A stretch of DNA of 64,000 bases. Source: Aurantimonas sp. 22II-16-19i (GTDB lineage: Bacteria; Pseudomonadota; Alphaproteobacteria; Rhizobiales; Rhizobiaceae). This document shows positions 52,191 through 64,000 of the stretch, in pieces. The notes beneath the pieces were generated by a model that saw only the letters and a program-made list of their open reading frames with translations, made no database searches and was not told the origin of the DNA. The stretch lies in the NCBI RefSeq assembly GCF_002088275.1, contig NZ_AQQS01000006.1, positions 113,574 to 177,573 on the forward strand. Direction: 5' to 3'. The number at the start of each line of letters is the position of its first letter. The first letter of the stretch is position 1. Position numbers and translations under genes: made by a program.

Positions 52191-53255
52191 CTATCCTCCG
52201 GTCACGCTCATATGCCGCGAGACGGCGGGCCTGCGCGTCTCCCGATCGATAATGAAGTCGTGTCCCTTCGGTTTCCTGCCGATCGCCTCGTCGATGGCGT
52301 TCGACAGGAGTTCGTTGCCCTCGGAGGCCCGGAGCGGCGCCCTGAGGTCGGCGGCGTCCTCCTGCCCGAGGCACATGTAGAGGGTGCCGGTGCAGGTGAG
52401 GCGGACGCGGTTGCAGCTTTCGCAGAAATTGTGGGTGAGCGGCGTGATGAAGCCGAGCCGGCCGCCGGTTTCCTTGACCTCCACGTAACGCGCCGGCCCG
52501 CCGGTCGCGTAGGGGATGTCGGCGAGGGTGAAGCGCTCGGCGAGCTGCGCGCGCACCGCCGACAGCGGCAGGTACTGGTCGGTCCGATCGCCGTCGATTT
52601 CGCCGAGCGGCATCGTCTCGATGAGGGTCAGGTCGATGTTCTCGCCATGGGCCCAGCGCAGCATCTCGGGAATTTCTGCCTCGTTGAAGCCCTTCAGCGC
52701 CACGGCATTGAGCTTGACCCGGATGCCGGCGGCCTGTGCGGCGCGGATGCCGGCCATCACCTTGTCGAGATTGCCCCAGCGGGTGATCTGCTTGAACTTG
52801 TCGGCATCGAGTGTGTCGAGCGAGACGTTGATCCGTCGGACGCCGCAATCGGCGAGCTCGGCGGCAAAGCGCTCCAGCTGCGAGCCGTTGGTGGTGATGG
52901 TCAGCTCTTCCAGCGCGCCGGTTCCCAGATGCCGCGAGAGCGAACGGATGAGATGCATGATGTTGCGCCGGACCAGCGGCTCGCCGCCGGTGAGCCGCAG
53001 CTTGCGCACGCCCTTCTCGACGAAGGCGGTGGCGAGCCGGTCGAGTTCCTCCAGCGTCAGAAGGTCCTGCTTCGGCAGGAAGGTCATGTCCTCGGCCATG
53101 CAGTAGACGCAGCGGAAGTCGCAGCGGTCGGTCACCGAGATGCGCAGATAGGAGACCGTGCGGCCGAACGGGTCGATCATCTGGCCGCCGGGAGCCCGGC
53201 CCGGAAGGGCCGCCGTCGCGCCGGGCCGCTCTGCGATGTCGCGGGAAATGTCCAA
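52191..53255 (-). CDS. moaA: MoaA, GTP 3',8-cyclase of Moco synthesis
   Basis: Radical SAM enzyme that starts molybdopterin synthesis from GTP. The N-terminal [4Fe-4S] site is CDFRCVYC (Cys45, 49, 52), with SAM-binding [10 protein letters not shown] second, C-terminal [4Fe-4S] site has [18 protein letters not shown]. The chain ends in Gly-Gly, as in active MoaA. The start at 53255 is TTG with GGGAC upstream; an ATG at 53180 ([13 protein letters not shown]) would also keep all motifs. It supports nitrate reductase and other Mo enzymes; other moa genes are outside the window. Confidence 0.94.
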   Translation of the reverse strand: MDISRDIAERPGATAALPGRAPGGQMIDPFGRTVSYLRISVTDRCDFRCVYCMAEDMTFLPKQDLLTLEELDRLATAFVEKGVRKLRLTGGEPLVRRNIMHLIRSLSRHLGTGALEELTITTNGSQLERFAAELADCGVRRINVSLDTLDADKFKQITRWGNLDKVMAGIRAAQAAGIRVKLNAVALKGFNEAEIPEMLRWAHGENIDLTLIETMPLGEIDGDRTDQYLPLSAVRAQLAERFTLADIPYATGGPARYVEVKETGGRLGFITPLTHNFCESCNRVRLTCTGTLYMCLGQEDAADLRAPLRASEGNELLSNAIDEAIGRKPKGHDFIIDRETRRPAVSRHMSVTGG

Positions 53256-53406
53256 GAATTCGTCCCTTCGAAGGCGCGTCTGCTTGCAATCTGAAGGATG
53301 AATGTGGAAGTCCCGGGCTGAAGGGTCAAGCGGCCGTGTCCCATGAACCCATGGGAATCAGGTTCGTAATCAGTTGGCCGCGACCGCTGCGAAGGGACGG
53401 ACGGGG

Positions 53407-53772
53407 ATGAACGCAAGCATCGAAGCACCGAGCGAACTGCGGGTCGCCAAGGATCGCCGCCTCTTGACGGTGGTCTGGCCGGACGGGGCGAGGGACGAGT
53501 TCTCCGCCGAGATGCTGCGGGTCCTGTCGCCGTCTGCCGAAGTGCGCGGCCATTCGGAGGCCGACCGCAAGACCATGTCCGGCAAGCGCGACGTGACGAT
53601 CGCCGATCTCCAGCCGATCGGCCACTATGCGATCCGGATCGTGTTTTCCGACGGCCACGATTCCGGGCTGTTCTCGTGGAGCTACCTCTCCGAGCTCGGC
53701 CGCGACAAGGACGCCCGCTGGCAGGGCTACCTGGACGAGCTGAAGGCCAAGGGTCTGCGGCGCGAGCCGTGA
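53407..53772 (+). CDS. DUF971-family protein
   Basis: A 121-residue protein of the DUF971 family, which corresponds to the N-terminal domain of gamma-butyrobetaine hydroxylase. Conserved parts are LTVVWPDGARDEFSAEMLRVLSPSAEVRGH and ITIADLQPIGHYAIRIVFSDGHDSGLFSWSYLSEL. Stand-alone members are often encoded next to Mrp/ApbC-type Fe-S factors, which is not the case here. It is divergent from moaA, with 150 bases between them. The molecular role is unknown. Confidence 0.85.
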   Translation: MNASIEAPSELRVAKDRRLLTVVWPDGARDEFSAEMLRVLSPSAEVRGHSEADRKTMSGKRDVTIADLQPIGHYAIRIVFSDGHDSGLFSWSYLSELGRDKDARWQGYLDELKAKGLRREP

Positions 53773-53807
53773 CCCGCCGGGCCTGAGGCGGCGTCTGCCG
53801 CGGCCGG

Positions 53808-54422
53808 TCAGTAGATCGTCTGCTTCAGCCGCTCGGGATAGTCGGCGTCGTATTTCGCCCCGTCGAAATCCGCCATCCGGGCGGCCAGCATCTCGCCGGT
53901 GCTGGGCAGGCTCTTGCGGTCGACATGCCGCGAGGGGTCCCAGAGCTTCGAGCGCACCAGCGCCTTCTGGCACTGGAAATAGACGGTTTCGACATGGACC
54001 CGCACGACGCTGCGCGGCGGCTTGCCGTTGATCGCCAGGCGCTCCAGCAGGGCCGGCGCCGTGTCGATCTCGGCACGGCCGTTGACCCGCAGTGTCTCGC
54101 CGACGCCGGGGATGAGGAAGATCAGCGCCACCCGGGGATCGCGGACGATGTTGCGCAGCGTGTCGGTGCGGTTGTTGCCGAGCCGGTCGGGGATCAGCAG
54201 CGTGCGCTCGTCCTCCACGACGACGAAGCCGGCCGGATCGCCGCGGGGCGAGCAGTCGAGCCCTTCCGGCCCGGCGCTGGCGATCAGGACGAAGGGCGAG
54301 GCTTCGACGAAGGCGCGGTAATGCGCCGTGAGGTGGTCGGTCTCCTTGGCGAGGGAGGTCGCCAGAGGCTGGCCGTAGAGCGCCTCGAGATCCGCGATCG
54401 AGCGGATGATGGTGTCGCCCAT
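53808..54422 (-). CDS. pyridoxamine 5'-phosphate oxidase-family flavoprotein
   Basis: A 204-residue PPOX-fold protein of the MSMEG_1061-like FMN-dependent group. Key segments are ASPFVLIASAGPEGLDCSPRGDPAGFVVVEDERTLLIPDRLGNNRTDTLRNIVRDPRVALIFLIPG and the substrate-side RVHVETVYFQCQKALVRSKLW. It probably binds FMN and reduces an unknown compound. ATG 54422 begins right after AGGGCCACCTC. The gene is alone in its strand context between DUF971 and a glutathione transferase gene. Confidence 0.85.
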   Translation of the reverse strand: MGDTIIRSIADLEALYGQPLATSLAKETDHLTAHYRAFVEASPFVLIASAGPEGLDCSPRGDPAGFVVVEDERTLLIPDRLGNNRTDTLRNIVRDPRVALIFLIPGVGETLRVNGRAEIDTAPALLERLAINGKPPRSVVRVHVETVYFQCQKALVRSKLWDPSRHVDRKSLPSTGEMLAARMADFDGAKYDADYPERLKQTIY

Positions 54423-54609
54423 GAGGTGGCCCTTTCTTCGCGTCCTTGCCGTGTGTCGGCCGTGTCGTCTCGGCCGACGACGATGTCCGGCCATTGACGG
54501 TGCGGCGCGGCCGGCTGTCAACGCCACAGGCGTGACCGTCGCAATCGCCGCCGGCGGCCTCCGGGCGCCGGCGCGAAGACCGAAGGGGTGCCGCCGGGTC
54601 GCGACGCTC

Positions 54610-55221
54610 TCAGGCGGCCTGGGCGCGCCTGAAAGCGTCGCGCGCCGTTACCCGCGCGACGAAGCCCTTGATCGCCTCGCTCTCGGTCAGGCGCGGCGCG
54701 CCGAACATCGACAGCCACCAGAGCGTCGCGCCGAGCGCGAGGTCGGCGGCGGTGAAGGTCTCGCCGGTGACGTAGGGGGCTTTTGCAAGCTGCGCTTCCA
54801 GCGTGTCGATGACGTCGTCATAGCTGCCCCAGCCGAGCGCCATCTTCGGCAGCGGCTCGCTGCCCTTGCGCATCATCGCGTCGATGCCGGCCGGCTCCAG
54901 GCAGGAGGGGCCGAAGAACAGCCAGCGATAATAGGTCGCCCGCTCGCCGGTGCAGATCGCGGGGGCGAGGCCGGCGGCGGGAAAGCAGTCGGCCAGATGG
55001 GCGAGGATCGCGGCGGTCTCGGTCATGACCGTTCCATCCGCCAGGATCAGCGTCGGCAGCTTGCCCATCGGATTGATGGCGAGGAACTCCGGCGTACGGT
55101 TCTCGCCCGCCTGGATGTCGACGGGGACGAGCTCGTAGTCGGCGCCGACCTCTTCCAGCATCCAGCGCGCCACCGAGGCGCGGCTCTCGGGGTTGTAGTA
55201 GAGCTTGTAGCGGCCCTGCAT
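54610..55221 (-). CDS. glutathione S-transferase family protein
   Basis: A 203-residue GST. The thioredoxin-like N-terminus has YKLYYNPESRASVARWMLEEVGADYELVPVDIQ, with the cis-Pro loop NPMGKLPTLIL and the glutathione-contact MTETAAILAHLAD. A helical C-terminal domain contains YVTGETFTAADLALGATLWWLSMFG. It is cytoplasmic and probably detoxifies electrophiles. ATG 55221 follows GGAGG. Confidence 0.88.
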   Translation of the reverse strand: MQGRYKLYYNPESRASVARWMLEEVGADYELVPVDIQAGENRTPEFLAINPMGKLPTLILADGTVMTETAAILAHLADCFPAAGLAPAICTGERATYYRWLFFGPSCLEPAGIDAMMRKGSEPLPKMALGWGSYDDVIDTLEAQLAKAPYVTGETFTAADLALGATLWWLSMFGAPRLTESEAIKGFVARVTARDAFRRAQAA

Positions 55222-55337
55222 GACGTCGCCTCCTCGCGAACAAAACAAGAATATCTGCATATGCGCCGGCGATCGTGACGCCATTGTGACGTTGCGACAG
55301 GACGATTGCGAGGGGGCGATCCCGGCGGGGAAGGCTC

Positions 55338-56042
55338 TCACAACAGGCGCGGCTGCTCCGGCTCGGCGGCGGCCTCGCCACCGTCCTCCCGCGCGCCCTC
55401 GGCGACGATCCGGAGCGCCCCGTCGACCAGCGGCCGCTGCAGCGCCGACGCCGCCTCCCAGGGGCCCGCCAGCCAGAGGTCGATCTCCGCCGGCTCGGTG
55501 AGGATCACCGGCATGGCCTTGGGATGGACGCGCCCCACCTCTTCGTTGGGCTCCGAGGTCAGGAAGCCGAAGAGATCCGCCGTGACCTCGCCCTCCTTCA
55601 CCTTCCGGACGCTGGTCCAGCGCGTCCACATGCCGGCGAAGACCGCCAGCGGGCGCTCCTCGGACAAAGCGAACCAGACCGGCACCTTCTTGCCGCCCCG
55701 GTCCTCATATTCGGAAAAGCTGGTGAAGGGCACGACGCATCGGTGCTGCGTGCCGAGCCAGCGCCGCCAGTGCGGGCTCTTCACGTTGCGGATGTTGGTG
55801 ACGCCGGGATCGGTCTTGCGGTTCTTCAGGACGAAGGCCGGGGAGGGCATGCCCCAGCGCATCATCGTCAATTCGCGGTTCCCGGCGACCCACTCGGCGC
55901 CGGGAACCGCCCGCACCACCGGCGCCGCGGTGTCCGGGAAGATGCCCGGCAGCGGCGGCAGGTTGCCGGTGCGGTCCTGCGTCGCGCGCAAGAACTCGCG
56001 GATCGCCTGCTGGCCCTTGGTCACGGAATAGAGGTTGCACAT
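55338..56042 (-). CDS. yedK: SRAP/HMCES-family abasic-site protein (YedK)
   Basis: A 234-residue SOS-response-associated peptidase fold protein. The catalytic Cys2 (MCNLYSVTK) is present, which forms a thiazolidine crosslink with abasic sites in single-stranded DNA. Other conserved parts are MMRWGMPSP, TNIRNVKSPHWRRWL, CVVPFTSFSEYEDR (Glu) and VHPKAMPVILTEPAEIDLWL (His). It protects single-stranded abasic sites during replication. It converges on nothing of related function; the MarR gene lies just upstream on the same strand. Confidence 0.9.
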   Translation of the reverse strand: MCNLYSVTKGQQAIREFLRATQDRTGNLPPLPGIFPDTAAPVVRAVPGAEWVAGNRELTMMRWGMPSPAFVLKNRKTDPGVTNIRNVKSPHWRRWLGTQHRCVVPFTSFSEYEDRGGKKVPVWFALSEERPLAVFAGMWTRWTSVRKVKEGEVTADLFGFLTSEPNEEVGRVHPKAMPVILTEPAEIDLWLAGPWEAASALQRPLVDGALRIVAEGAREDGGEAAAEPEQPRLL

Positions 56043-56082
56043 CGTGTCGCTCCCGGCTGGCTCTTCCGACCAAGGTAGGGCG

Positions 56083-56619
56083 CTACAGGGTCGCCGCCGT
56101 CCGTGCCGCCTGGTCGTAGTGGCCGGACAGAAGCCGCAGGAGATGGGCGATCTCGCTCATTCGTTCCGCGGAGAGGCCGAGCTCGGAGATGCCCGCGACG
56201 AGGATGCGCTCGCGCAGGTCCCGGTAGCGCGAACAGGCGGCCTCGCCGGCCGGCGTCACCTGGATCAGCCGCTCCTTGCCAGCCTTGCGGCGGATGACAA
56301 GGCCCTTCTGCTCCAGCTTCCGCACCGCATAGGTGACGAGATGGGTGTCCTCGATGCCCAGCACCAGGCAGATGTCGGCGAGGCGCTTGGGTGTGCCGCG
56401 ATGGGTGACGGTGTGGAGGACGGTGACCTCCGTCGCCGTCAGCCCCGCCTCGCCCGCCGCCGTCATGCAGCGCACCATCCAGCGCTCGAAGGCGTGGCTG
56501 GACAGGAGCATGCCGAACTCGACCTCCGACAGCGCCGGCACCGCCCCGTCGGCGAGATGGGCCGAGGAGACGATCGGACCGATCGGCGCGGCGGGCCGGG
56601 TGGTGTGGCTGGCACTCAT
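56083..56619 (-). CDS. MarR/winged-helix transcriptional regulator
   Basis: A 178-residue regulator. The winged helix covers GLTATEVTVLHTVTHRGTPKRLADICLVLGIEDTHLVTYAVRKLEQKGLVIRRKAGKERLIQVT. The C-terminal helices form the dimer interface. It is divergent from the 5-oxoprolinase gene, and a palindromic site lies between them, so it is the likely local regulator of that gene. The ligand is unknown. Confidence 0.85.
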   Translation of the reverse strand: MSASHTTRPAAPIGPIVSSAHLADGAVPALSEVEFGMLLSSHAFERWMVRCMTAAGEAGLTATEVTVLHTVTHRGTPKRLADICLVLGIEDTHLVTYAVRKLEQKGLVIRRKAGKERLIQVTPAGEAACSRYRDLRERILVAGISELGLSAERMSEIAHLLRLLSGHYDQAARTAATL

Positions 56620-56742
56620 CTTGCCTCCCGAGGTGGGCGTCGGCGGGCCGGGGACGATCCCATGCCACCGACGGGCGGGACGCCCGGCGATCCGGGCAAC
56701 GGGAACGCCTCGCCGGATTTGCCGGCCGGCCTGGACGCTGAT

Positions 56743-56758
56743 AATCTACCGGTAAATC
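56743..56758. promoter_or_regulatory. imperfect palindrome in the MarR/5-oxoprolinase intergenic region
   Basis: AATCTACC-GGTAAATC is a 16-base palindrome centred on CCGG with 6 of 8 positions matching. It lies 37 bases before the oplAH start and 124 bases before the regulator start. The size and position suit a MarR-type operator. This is inference from layout. Confidence 0.35.
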
Positions 56759-56794
56759 ATTGGCAAATGAACCGCGAACGTACAAGGCCCCATC

Positions 56795-59700
56795 ATGCAG
56801 CCAGACAACCGGCCGGAACCAGACAGCCTCGACGATCGCGGCACCCGCTGGGACTTCTTCGTCGATCGCGGTGGCACCTTCACCGACGTCATCGGTAAGG
56901 CGCCGGACGGCTCGCTGCATCCGAGGAAGTTGTTGTCGGAGAACCCCGGCGTCTACGACGACGCGGCGCTGGAGGGGATCCGGCAGACGCTCGGGATCAA
57001 GACCGGCGGCGCGATCCCGCCGGGCCGCGTCGGCACGGTGCGGATGGGAACCACGGTGGCGACCAATGCGCTTCTGGAGCGCAAGGGCGACAAGACACTG
57101 CTCCTGATCACCCGGGGCTTCCGCGATGCCCTGAGGATCGCCTATCAGGCCCGCCCGGACATCTTCGCCAAGGAGATCATCCTCCCCGAGCAGATCTATG
57201 CGAGGGTCTGCGAGGTGCCGGAGCGGGTGCTGGCCGACGGCACGGTCGAGACCGATCTCGACGAGGCGGCGACGGCCGAGGCGCTGCGGGCCGCGAAGGC
57301 CGAGGGGATCGACGCCGTCGCCATCGTCTTCATGCATTCCTGGCGCTATCCCGGGCACGAGGCCCGCGCCCGCAAGCTGGCGGAGGACGTAGGCTTCGGC
57401 CAGATCTCCGTCAGCCACGAGGTCTCGCCGCTGGTCAAGCTGGTCGGGCGCGGCGACACGGCGGTGGTCGACGCGTATCTGACGCCGATCCTCCGGCGCT
57501 ATGTCGACAAGGTGGCGGCGGCGCTCGGCGCCGAGACGGGGGATACGGCCGCGCCGTCGCTGCAGTTCATGATGTCGTCGGGCGGGCTGACGGCGGCCGA
57601 GATGTTCCAGGGCAAGGACGCGATCCTGTCGGGGCCTGCCGGCGGCGTCGTCGGCATGGCGGAGACGGCGAAGGCGGCGGGCTTTGCCGAGGTCATCGGT
57701 TTCGACATGGGCGGCACCTCCACCGACGTCACCCATTATGCCGGCGCCTACGAGCGGGCGCTGGATTCCGAGGTCGCCGGTGTCCGGATCCGCGCGCCGA
57801 TGCTGCGCATCCATACGGTCGCGGCGGGCGGTGGCTCGATCCTGTCGGTCGACCAGGGTCGCTTCCAGGTGGGGCCGGCCTCGGCGGGGGCCAATCCCGG
57901 CCCTGCCGCCTATGGCAAGGGCGGCCCGCTGACCGTCACCGACGCGAATGTCATGGTCGGCAAGCTGAAGCCGGAGCTCTTCCCCGCGGTGTTCGGGCCG
58001 AACCAGGACCAGAGGCTGGACGTCGCGGTCGTGCGCGAAAAATTCGAGGCGCTGGCGAGACGGCTCGGCGACGGGCGCTCGCCGGAAGCCATCGCCGAAG
58101 GCTTCCTCACCATCGCCGTCGAGAACATGGCCAACGCCATCAAGAAGATCTCGGTGCAGCGCGGCTACGACGTCTCCAAATACCTGCTCAATTCCTTCGG
58201 CGGCGCCGGCGGCCAGCATGCCTGCCTCGTCGCCGATGCGCTGGCGATGGAAAGCGTGCTGATCCATCCGATGTCGGGGCTTTTGTCGGCCTATGGAATC
58301 GGCCTGTCTTCGCTGTTCTCCAGCCGGTCCCAGGCGCTGGTCGCCGATCTGTCGGAGGAGGCGAAGGCCGAGATCGAGGCGCTGGCCGAACGGCTGTCCC
58401 GCGAGACGGCCGGCGAGGTCGAGGCGCAGGGCGTTTCGCCGGGCGGCCACACGACCGAAGTCCTGCTGCAGCTTCGCTACGACGGCACCGACACGACCCT
58501 GCCCGTCGCCTATGACGGCTCGCTCGAGGCGGCGCGCCAGGGCTTCGAGGCGGCCCACAAGGCGCAGTTCGGCTTCGTCTATCCGGGCCGGGCGATCACC
58601 GTGGAGACGGTGTCGGTCGAGACCTCCGAGCGGCCGAAGCCGCGGGCCGACGTCGCGGCGGAGGCGGCGCAGGACTTCGACCCGGCAACGGCGGCGAGCG
58701 GGCGGTTCTTCACCGGCGGCGAGGCGCGCGAGGCGTCGATCATCCGCCGCGAGACATTCGGCCCCGGCGCGAGCGTCAAGGGACCGGCGCTGATCGTCGA
58801 GCCGAACCAGACCATCGTCGTCGAGCCCGGCTGGGCGGCCGAGACCACGGCGCAGAACGACGTCCTCCTGCGGCGCACCGAGAAGAAGCCGCGCCTCGCC
58901 GCCCTCGGCACGGGTTCCACTGCCAGTGGCGGCAAGGGCGGCGCCGGCGCCGATCCGGTGCTTCTGGAAGTCTTCAACAACCTCTTCATGTCGATCGCCG
59001 AGCAGATGGGCGTGACGCTGCAGAACACTGCCTCATCGGTGAACATCAAGGAGCGGCTCGACTTTTCCTGCGCCGTCTTCGACGCCTCCGGCGCCCTCGT
59101 CGCCAATGCGCCGCACATGCCGGTGCATCTCGGCTCCATGGACCGCTCGGTCGAGGCGATCATCGCCCAGAACGAGGGGCGGATCCGACCGGGGGACGTC
59201 TATGCGCTGAACGCGCCGTATAATGGCGGTACCCATCTGCCGGACATCACGGTGGTGACGCCGGTGTTCGACGACGCCAAGGAGAACATCCTCTTCTACG
59301 TCGCTTCGCGCGGCCATCATGCCGATGTCGGCGGCATCGCGCCGGGCTCGATGACGCCGCGGGCGACCAAGGTCGACGAGGAGGGCGTCCTCATCGACAA
59401 CCTCAAGCTCGTCGACGCGGGCACGTTCCAGGAGGAGGAGCTGCGCCGCGTTCTCACCGATCATCCCTATCCGGCCCGCAATCCGGACCAGAACGTCGCC
59501 GACCTGAAGGCGCAGATCGCCGCCAACGAGAAGGGCGTCGCCGAACTGCGCCGGATGGTCGAGAATTTCGGCCTCGACACGGTCAAGGCCTATATGGACT
59601 TCGTCCAGGACAATGCGGCCGAGGCGGTGCGCGAGCTGATCGCCCGGCTCGACGACTGTTCCTGCGACTATCCGACCGACAGCGGCCAGGTGATCAAGGT

Positions 59701-60496
59701 CAAGATCACCATCGACAGGGAAAGCCGCGAGGCGACCGTCGACTTCACCGGTACCTCGCCGTCGATAGCCAACAACTTCAACGCCCCCGAGCCGGTGACC
59801 CGCGCGGCCGTCCTCTATGTCTTCCGGGTGATGGTGGAAAAGCCGATCCCGATGAATGCCGGCTGCCTGCGGCCGGTGAAGATCGTCGTGCCGGAAGGCT
59901 CGATGCTGAAGCCACGCTATCCCGCCGCCGTCGTCGCCGGCAATGTCGAGACCTCCCAGCATGTCACCAACGCCCTCTTCGCCGCCTTCGAGGCGCTGGC
60001 AAATTCCGAGGGGACGATGAACAACCTGACCTTCGGCGACGAGCGCTACCAGTATTACGAGACGATCTGCTCGGGTTCGCCCGCCGGACGGATGAACGAC
60101 GGGACGAGCTTTGCCGGAACGTCGGGCGTCCACGTCCATATGACGAACTCCCGGCTCACCGACCCGGAGATCCTGGAGATGCGCTACCCGGTGGTGCTGG
60201 AGGACTTCCACATCCGCAAGGGCTCGGGCGGGGCCGGCGAGAGGCGCGGCGGCGACGGCACCAAACGGACGATCCGGTTCCTGAAGGAGATGGACTGCGC
60301 CATCCTCTCCTCCCACCGCACCCGGCCGCCGGAGGGGATCTGCGGCGGCTCTGCCGGCGAGGTGGGGCGCACCGAGGTGCGGCGGCTGGACGGTTTGCTG
60401 GAGGAACTCGCCGGCTGCGACCAGACGGTGCTGGCCGCCGGCGAGGCGGTGATCGTCACGACGCCGACGCCGGGGGGATACGGGCCGGCGACGTGA
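56795..60496 (+). CDS. oplAH: fused hydantoinase A/B, 5-oxoprolinase
   Basis: ATP-dependent hydrolase that opens 5-oxoproline to glutamate, or a related hydantoin or acetophenone substrate. The 1233 residues contain both halves. HyuA-like residues about 1-700 have [56 protein letters not shown] and [14 protein letters not shown] (the ASKHA nucleotide-binding pattern). HyuB-like residues about 725-1233 have [54 protein letters not shown] and [13 protein letters not shown]. In many bacteria the two halves are separate genes; the eukaryotic and some bacterial OplAH are fused, as here. Length is close to the fused form (about 1200-1290). Confidence 0.93.
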   Translation: MQPDNRPEPDSLDDRGTRWDFFVDRGGTFTDVIGKAPDGSLHPRKLLSENPGVYDDAALEGIRQTLGIKTGGAIPPGRVGTVRMGTTVATNALLERKGDKTLLLITRGFRDALRIAYQARPDIFAKEIILPEQIYARVCEVPERVLADGTVETDLDEAATAEALRAAKAEGIDAVAIVFMHSWRYPGHEARARKLAEDVGFGQISVSHEVSPLVKLVGRGDTAVVDAYLTPILRRYVDKVAAALGAETGDTAAPSLQFMMSSGGLTAAEMFQGKDAILSGPAGGVVGMAETAKAAGFAEVIGFDMGGTSTDVTHYAGAYERALDSEVAGVRIRAPMLRIHTVAAGGGSILSVDQGRFQVGPASAGANPGPAAYGKGGPLTVTDANVMVGKLKPELFPAVFGPNQDQRLDVAVVREKFEALARRLGDGRSPEAIAEGFLTIAVENMANAIKKISVQRGYDVSKYLLNSFGGAGGQHACLVADALAMESVLIHPMSGLLSAYGIGLSSLFSSRSQALVADLSEEAKAEIEALAERLSRETAGEVEAQGVSPGGHTTEVLLQLRYDGTDTTLPVAYDGSLEAARQGFEAAHKAQFGFVYPGRAITVETVSVETSERPKPRADVAAEAAQDFDPATAASGRFFTGGEAREASIIRRETFGPGASVKGPALIVEPNQTIVVEPGWAAETTAQNDVLLRRTEKKPRLAALGTGSTASGGKGGAGADPVLLEVFNNLFMSIAEQMGVTLQNTASSVNIKERLDFSCAVFDASGALVANAPHMPVHLGSMDRSVEAIIAQNEGRIRPGDVYALNAPYNGGTHLPDITVVTPVFDDAKENILFYVASRGHHADVGGIAPGSMTPRATKVDEEGVLIDNLKLVDAGTFQEEELRRVLTDHPYPARNPDQNVADLKAQIAANEKGVAELRRMVENFGLDTVKAYMDFVQDNAAEAVRELIARLDDCSCDYPTDSGQVIKVKITIDRESREATVDFTGTSPSIANNFNAPEPVTRAAVLYVFRVMVEKPIPMNAGCLRPVKIVVPEGSMLKPRYPAAVVAGNVETSQHVTNALFAAFEALANSEGTMNNLTFGDERYQYYETICSGSPAGRMNDGTSFAGTSGVHVHMTNSRLTDPEILEMRYPVVLEDFHIRKGSGGAGERRGGDGTKRTIRFLKEMDCAILSSHRTRPPEGICGGSAGEVGRTEVRRLDGLLEELAGCDQTVLAAGEAVIVTTPTPGGYGPAT

Positions 60497-62847
<2,351 letters not shown>

Positions 62848-62885
62848 GCCACGCCGAGTTCTGAGCCATGCAAGGCAGCGACGCG

Positions 62886-62912
62886 GGCCCCGGGAGCAAA
62901 ACCCCCGGGGCC
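62886..62912 (+). terminator. hairpin after the chemoreceptor gene
   Basis: GGCCCCGGG (62886-62894) pairs with CCCGGGGCC (62904-62912), 40 bases after the stop. There is no T-run on either strand, so it may stop transcription only with help, or protect the mRNA end. Confidence 0.4.
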
Positions 62913-63100
62913 GAAGCCGTTCGTGAGCCTGGTGCCGGCGGGCGAGGGCTCCGGAGCCTCCCCTTGCGTCGCCGGCGACCCGTCACGCCATCCGGATGCA
63001 CCTGTGATGGCGTGGTTTGCGGCATCAACCGTAAGCGATTGGTAGTAACTCCGCCTTATGAGCAGTGGCATCACTACGCTCGGATAGGGGACATCCTTCG

Positions 63101-64000
63101 GTGTTGAGCATACCTCGCAAGCTGTTACTCCTCGTTGCCCTTGGCGTCGCCATGTGCACCATCCTCGTCGTTGCGGGCATTGCGCAACAGTCGAACCTGC
63201 TGCACGACGCACGCCAAGACCTCGTCAAGACGCAGGTGGAGAGCGCGGTTTCGATCATCGAGACCTATCGCAAGACTGCCGAAAGCGGCCAGATGAGCGT
63301 CGAGCAGGCCAAGGCGGCGGCGATCGAGAAGATCGCGGCCATGCGCTACGGCGACGGCGAGTATTTCTTCATCGACGCCTTCGACGGCACGCTGATCTAC
63401 AATCCGAACAAGGCGCTGATCGGCAAGAGCCTGTGGAACAGCGCCGACGCCAACGGCTTCCTCTTCGTCCGCGAACTCGTCGCGCAGGCGCGGGCGGGCG
63501 GCGGCTTCACCAGCTATGTCTGGCCGCGCACGCCGAACGGCGAGCCGCTTCCCAAGATCAGCTACACCCAGGAGATCCCCGGCTGGGACTGGGCCGTCGG
63601 CACCGGCGTCTATGTGGACGATCTCGCCGCCACGATGTTCGACACCGCCCTCGTGATGGTCGGCTGGTCGCTGGCGCTGCTCGCCGTGCTGGCGCTGGCG
63701 GCCTGGCCGCTGGCCCGCTCGATCTCGGTTCCGATCGCCGCCATGACCGCGGCGATGCGCCGTCTGGCCGCCGGCGACAGGCAGGTCGAGGTCCCGGCCG
63801 TCGGCCGGCGCGACGAGATCGGCGAGATGGCGGCCGCCGTGCAGGTGTTCAAGGACCAGGCGATCGCCCGCGACCGCCTCGAGAAGGAGGCCGAGGCGGC
63901 GCGCGTGTCGGAGATGGACGCCAGGCAGCGCCAGGCCGATCTCGAGCATGCCAAGGCCGAGGACCTGCGCGAGTTCATGGGCGTCGTCGACACGAGCTTC
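63101..64000 (+). CDS. chemoreceptor with single Cache domain, 3' end outside window
   Basis: A chemoreceptor whose frame stays open to the window end (300 codons visible). From GTG 63101 (TTG 63104 also possible) it has a first membrane helix (LLLLVALGVAMCTILVVAG) and a periplasmic Cache domain with AAIEKIAAMRYGDGEYFFIDAFDGTLIYNPNKALIGKSLWN and ISYTQEIPGWDWAVGTGVYVDDL. A second helix (MVGWSLALLAVLALAAWPLA) and a HAMP domain (RSISVPIAAMTAAMRRLAAGDRQVEVP) follow. The DNA at 63951-64000 is nearly identical to 61781-61830 in the preceding receptor. The Cache type binds small molecules such as organic acids. Confidence 0.88.
   Translation, partial: MLSIPRKLLLLVALGVAMCTILVVAGIAQQSNLLHDARQDLVKTQVESAVSIIETYRKTAESGQMSVEQAKAAAIEKIAAMRYGDGEYFFIDAFDGTLIYNPNKALIGKSLWNSADANGFLFVRELVAQARAGGGFTSYVWPRTPNGEPLPKISYTQEIPGWDWAVGTGVYVDDLAATMFDTALVMVGWSLALLAVLALAAWPLARSISVPIAAMTAAMRRLAAGDRQVEVPAVGRRDEIGEMAAAVQVFKDQAIARDRLEKEAEAARVSEMDARQRQADLEHAKAEDLREFMGVVDTSF

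Noticed and set aside
56021..58558. An 845-codon open frame on the minus strand
   Set aside because: It crosses the MarR gene and the start of the 5-oxoprolinase gene in other frames, both of which are well supported. No domain is visible.

Overview
The window is chromosomal DNA of high G+C content from an alphaproteobacterium, most likely of the order Hyphomicrobiales (Rhizobiales). The basis is the gene complement: ChpT and CtrA of the cell-cycle phosphorelay, an EipA/DUF1134 envelope protein, a membrane-bound ferritin (MbfA) with an Irr-type iron box, NasS/NasT nitrate control, and FNR/FixK-type boxes. Genus cannot be fixed from the sequence alone. No rRNA, tRNA or CRISPR array was seen.

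Left region (1-7.1 kb) is accessory. It opens inside a DDE transposase gene followed by an AAA ATPase and a TniQ protein (tniA-tniB-tniQ, a Tn7/Tn5053-type module). Then come an AT-richer small membrane protein gene, a BRCT-domain gene broken by an in-frame TAG, a stretch with tandem 21-bp repeats that may be a transposon end, and a MntA/HepT-type nucleotidyltransferase-HEPN toxin-antitoxin pair.

From 7.1 to 16.5 kb lies a conserved chromosomal block: a receiver-like protein without its phospho-acceptor, ChpT, EipA, a coiled-coil membrane protein, a SpoU/TrmH methyltransferase, HisA (away from other his genes), MbfA behind an iron box, a decayed HigB-like toxin with an intact antitoxin, CtrA, and a divergent FliJ-like gene.

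From 16.7 to 31 kb is the assimilatory nitrate cluster, all on the minus strand: nasT-nasS, nrtA, nrtB, a single-chain tandem ABC ATPase, a globin, then (after an intervening brnT-brnA module on the other strand) nirB-nirD-nasA. The nrtA leader carries two hairpins with A1/G4 hexaloops, the second overlapping the 5' arm of a terminator. This is the expected target of the ANTAR protein NasT. MobA and MoaA further right could supply the molybdenum cofactor.

From 31.1 to 45.9 kb: an alcohol dehydrogenase and universal stress protein pair behind a perfect FNR/FixK box, a DctB/DctD-like two-component system, a LuxR-type regulator, azoreductase with divergent HxlR regulator, a pentapeptide protein, an Lrp regulator, an EEP-fold phosphodiesterase, a 3-hydroxyisobutyrate dehydrogenase-like enzyme and a chemoreceptor.

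From 46 to 64 kb: a polar amino-acid ABC transporter lacking an adjacent ATPase gene, an MFS exporter with mobA, moaA, several redox and repair genes (PPOX-type flavoprotein, glutathione transferase, SRAP protein), a MarR regulator divergent from a fused 5-oxoprolinase, and at the right edge a second perfect FNR-type palindrome ahead of a small membrane-anchored protein and two chemoreceptor genes, the last cut by the window end.
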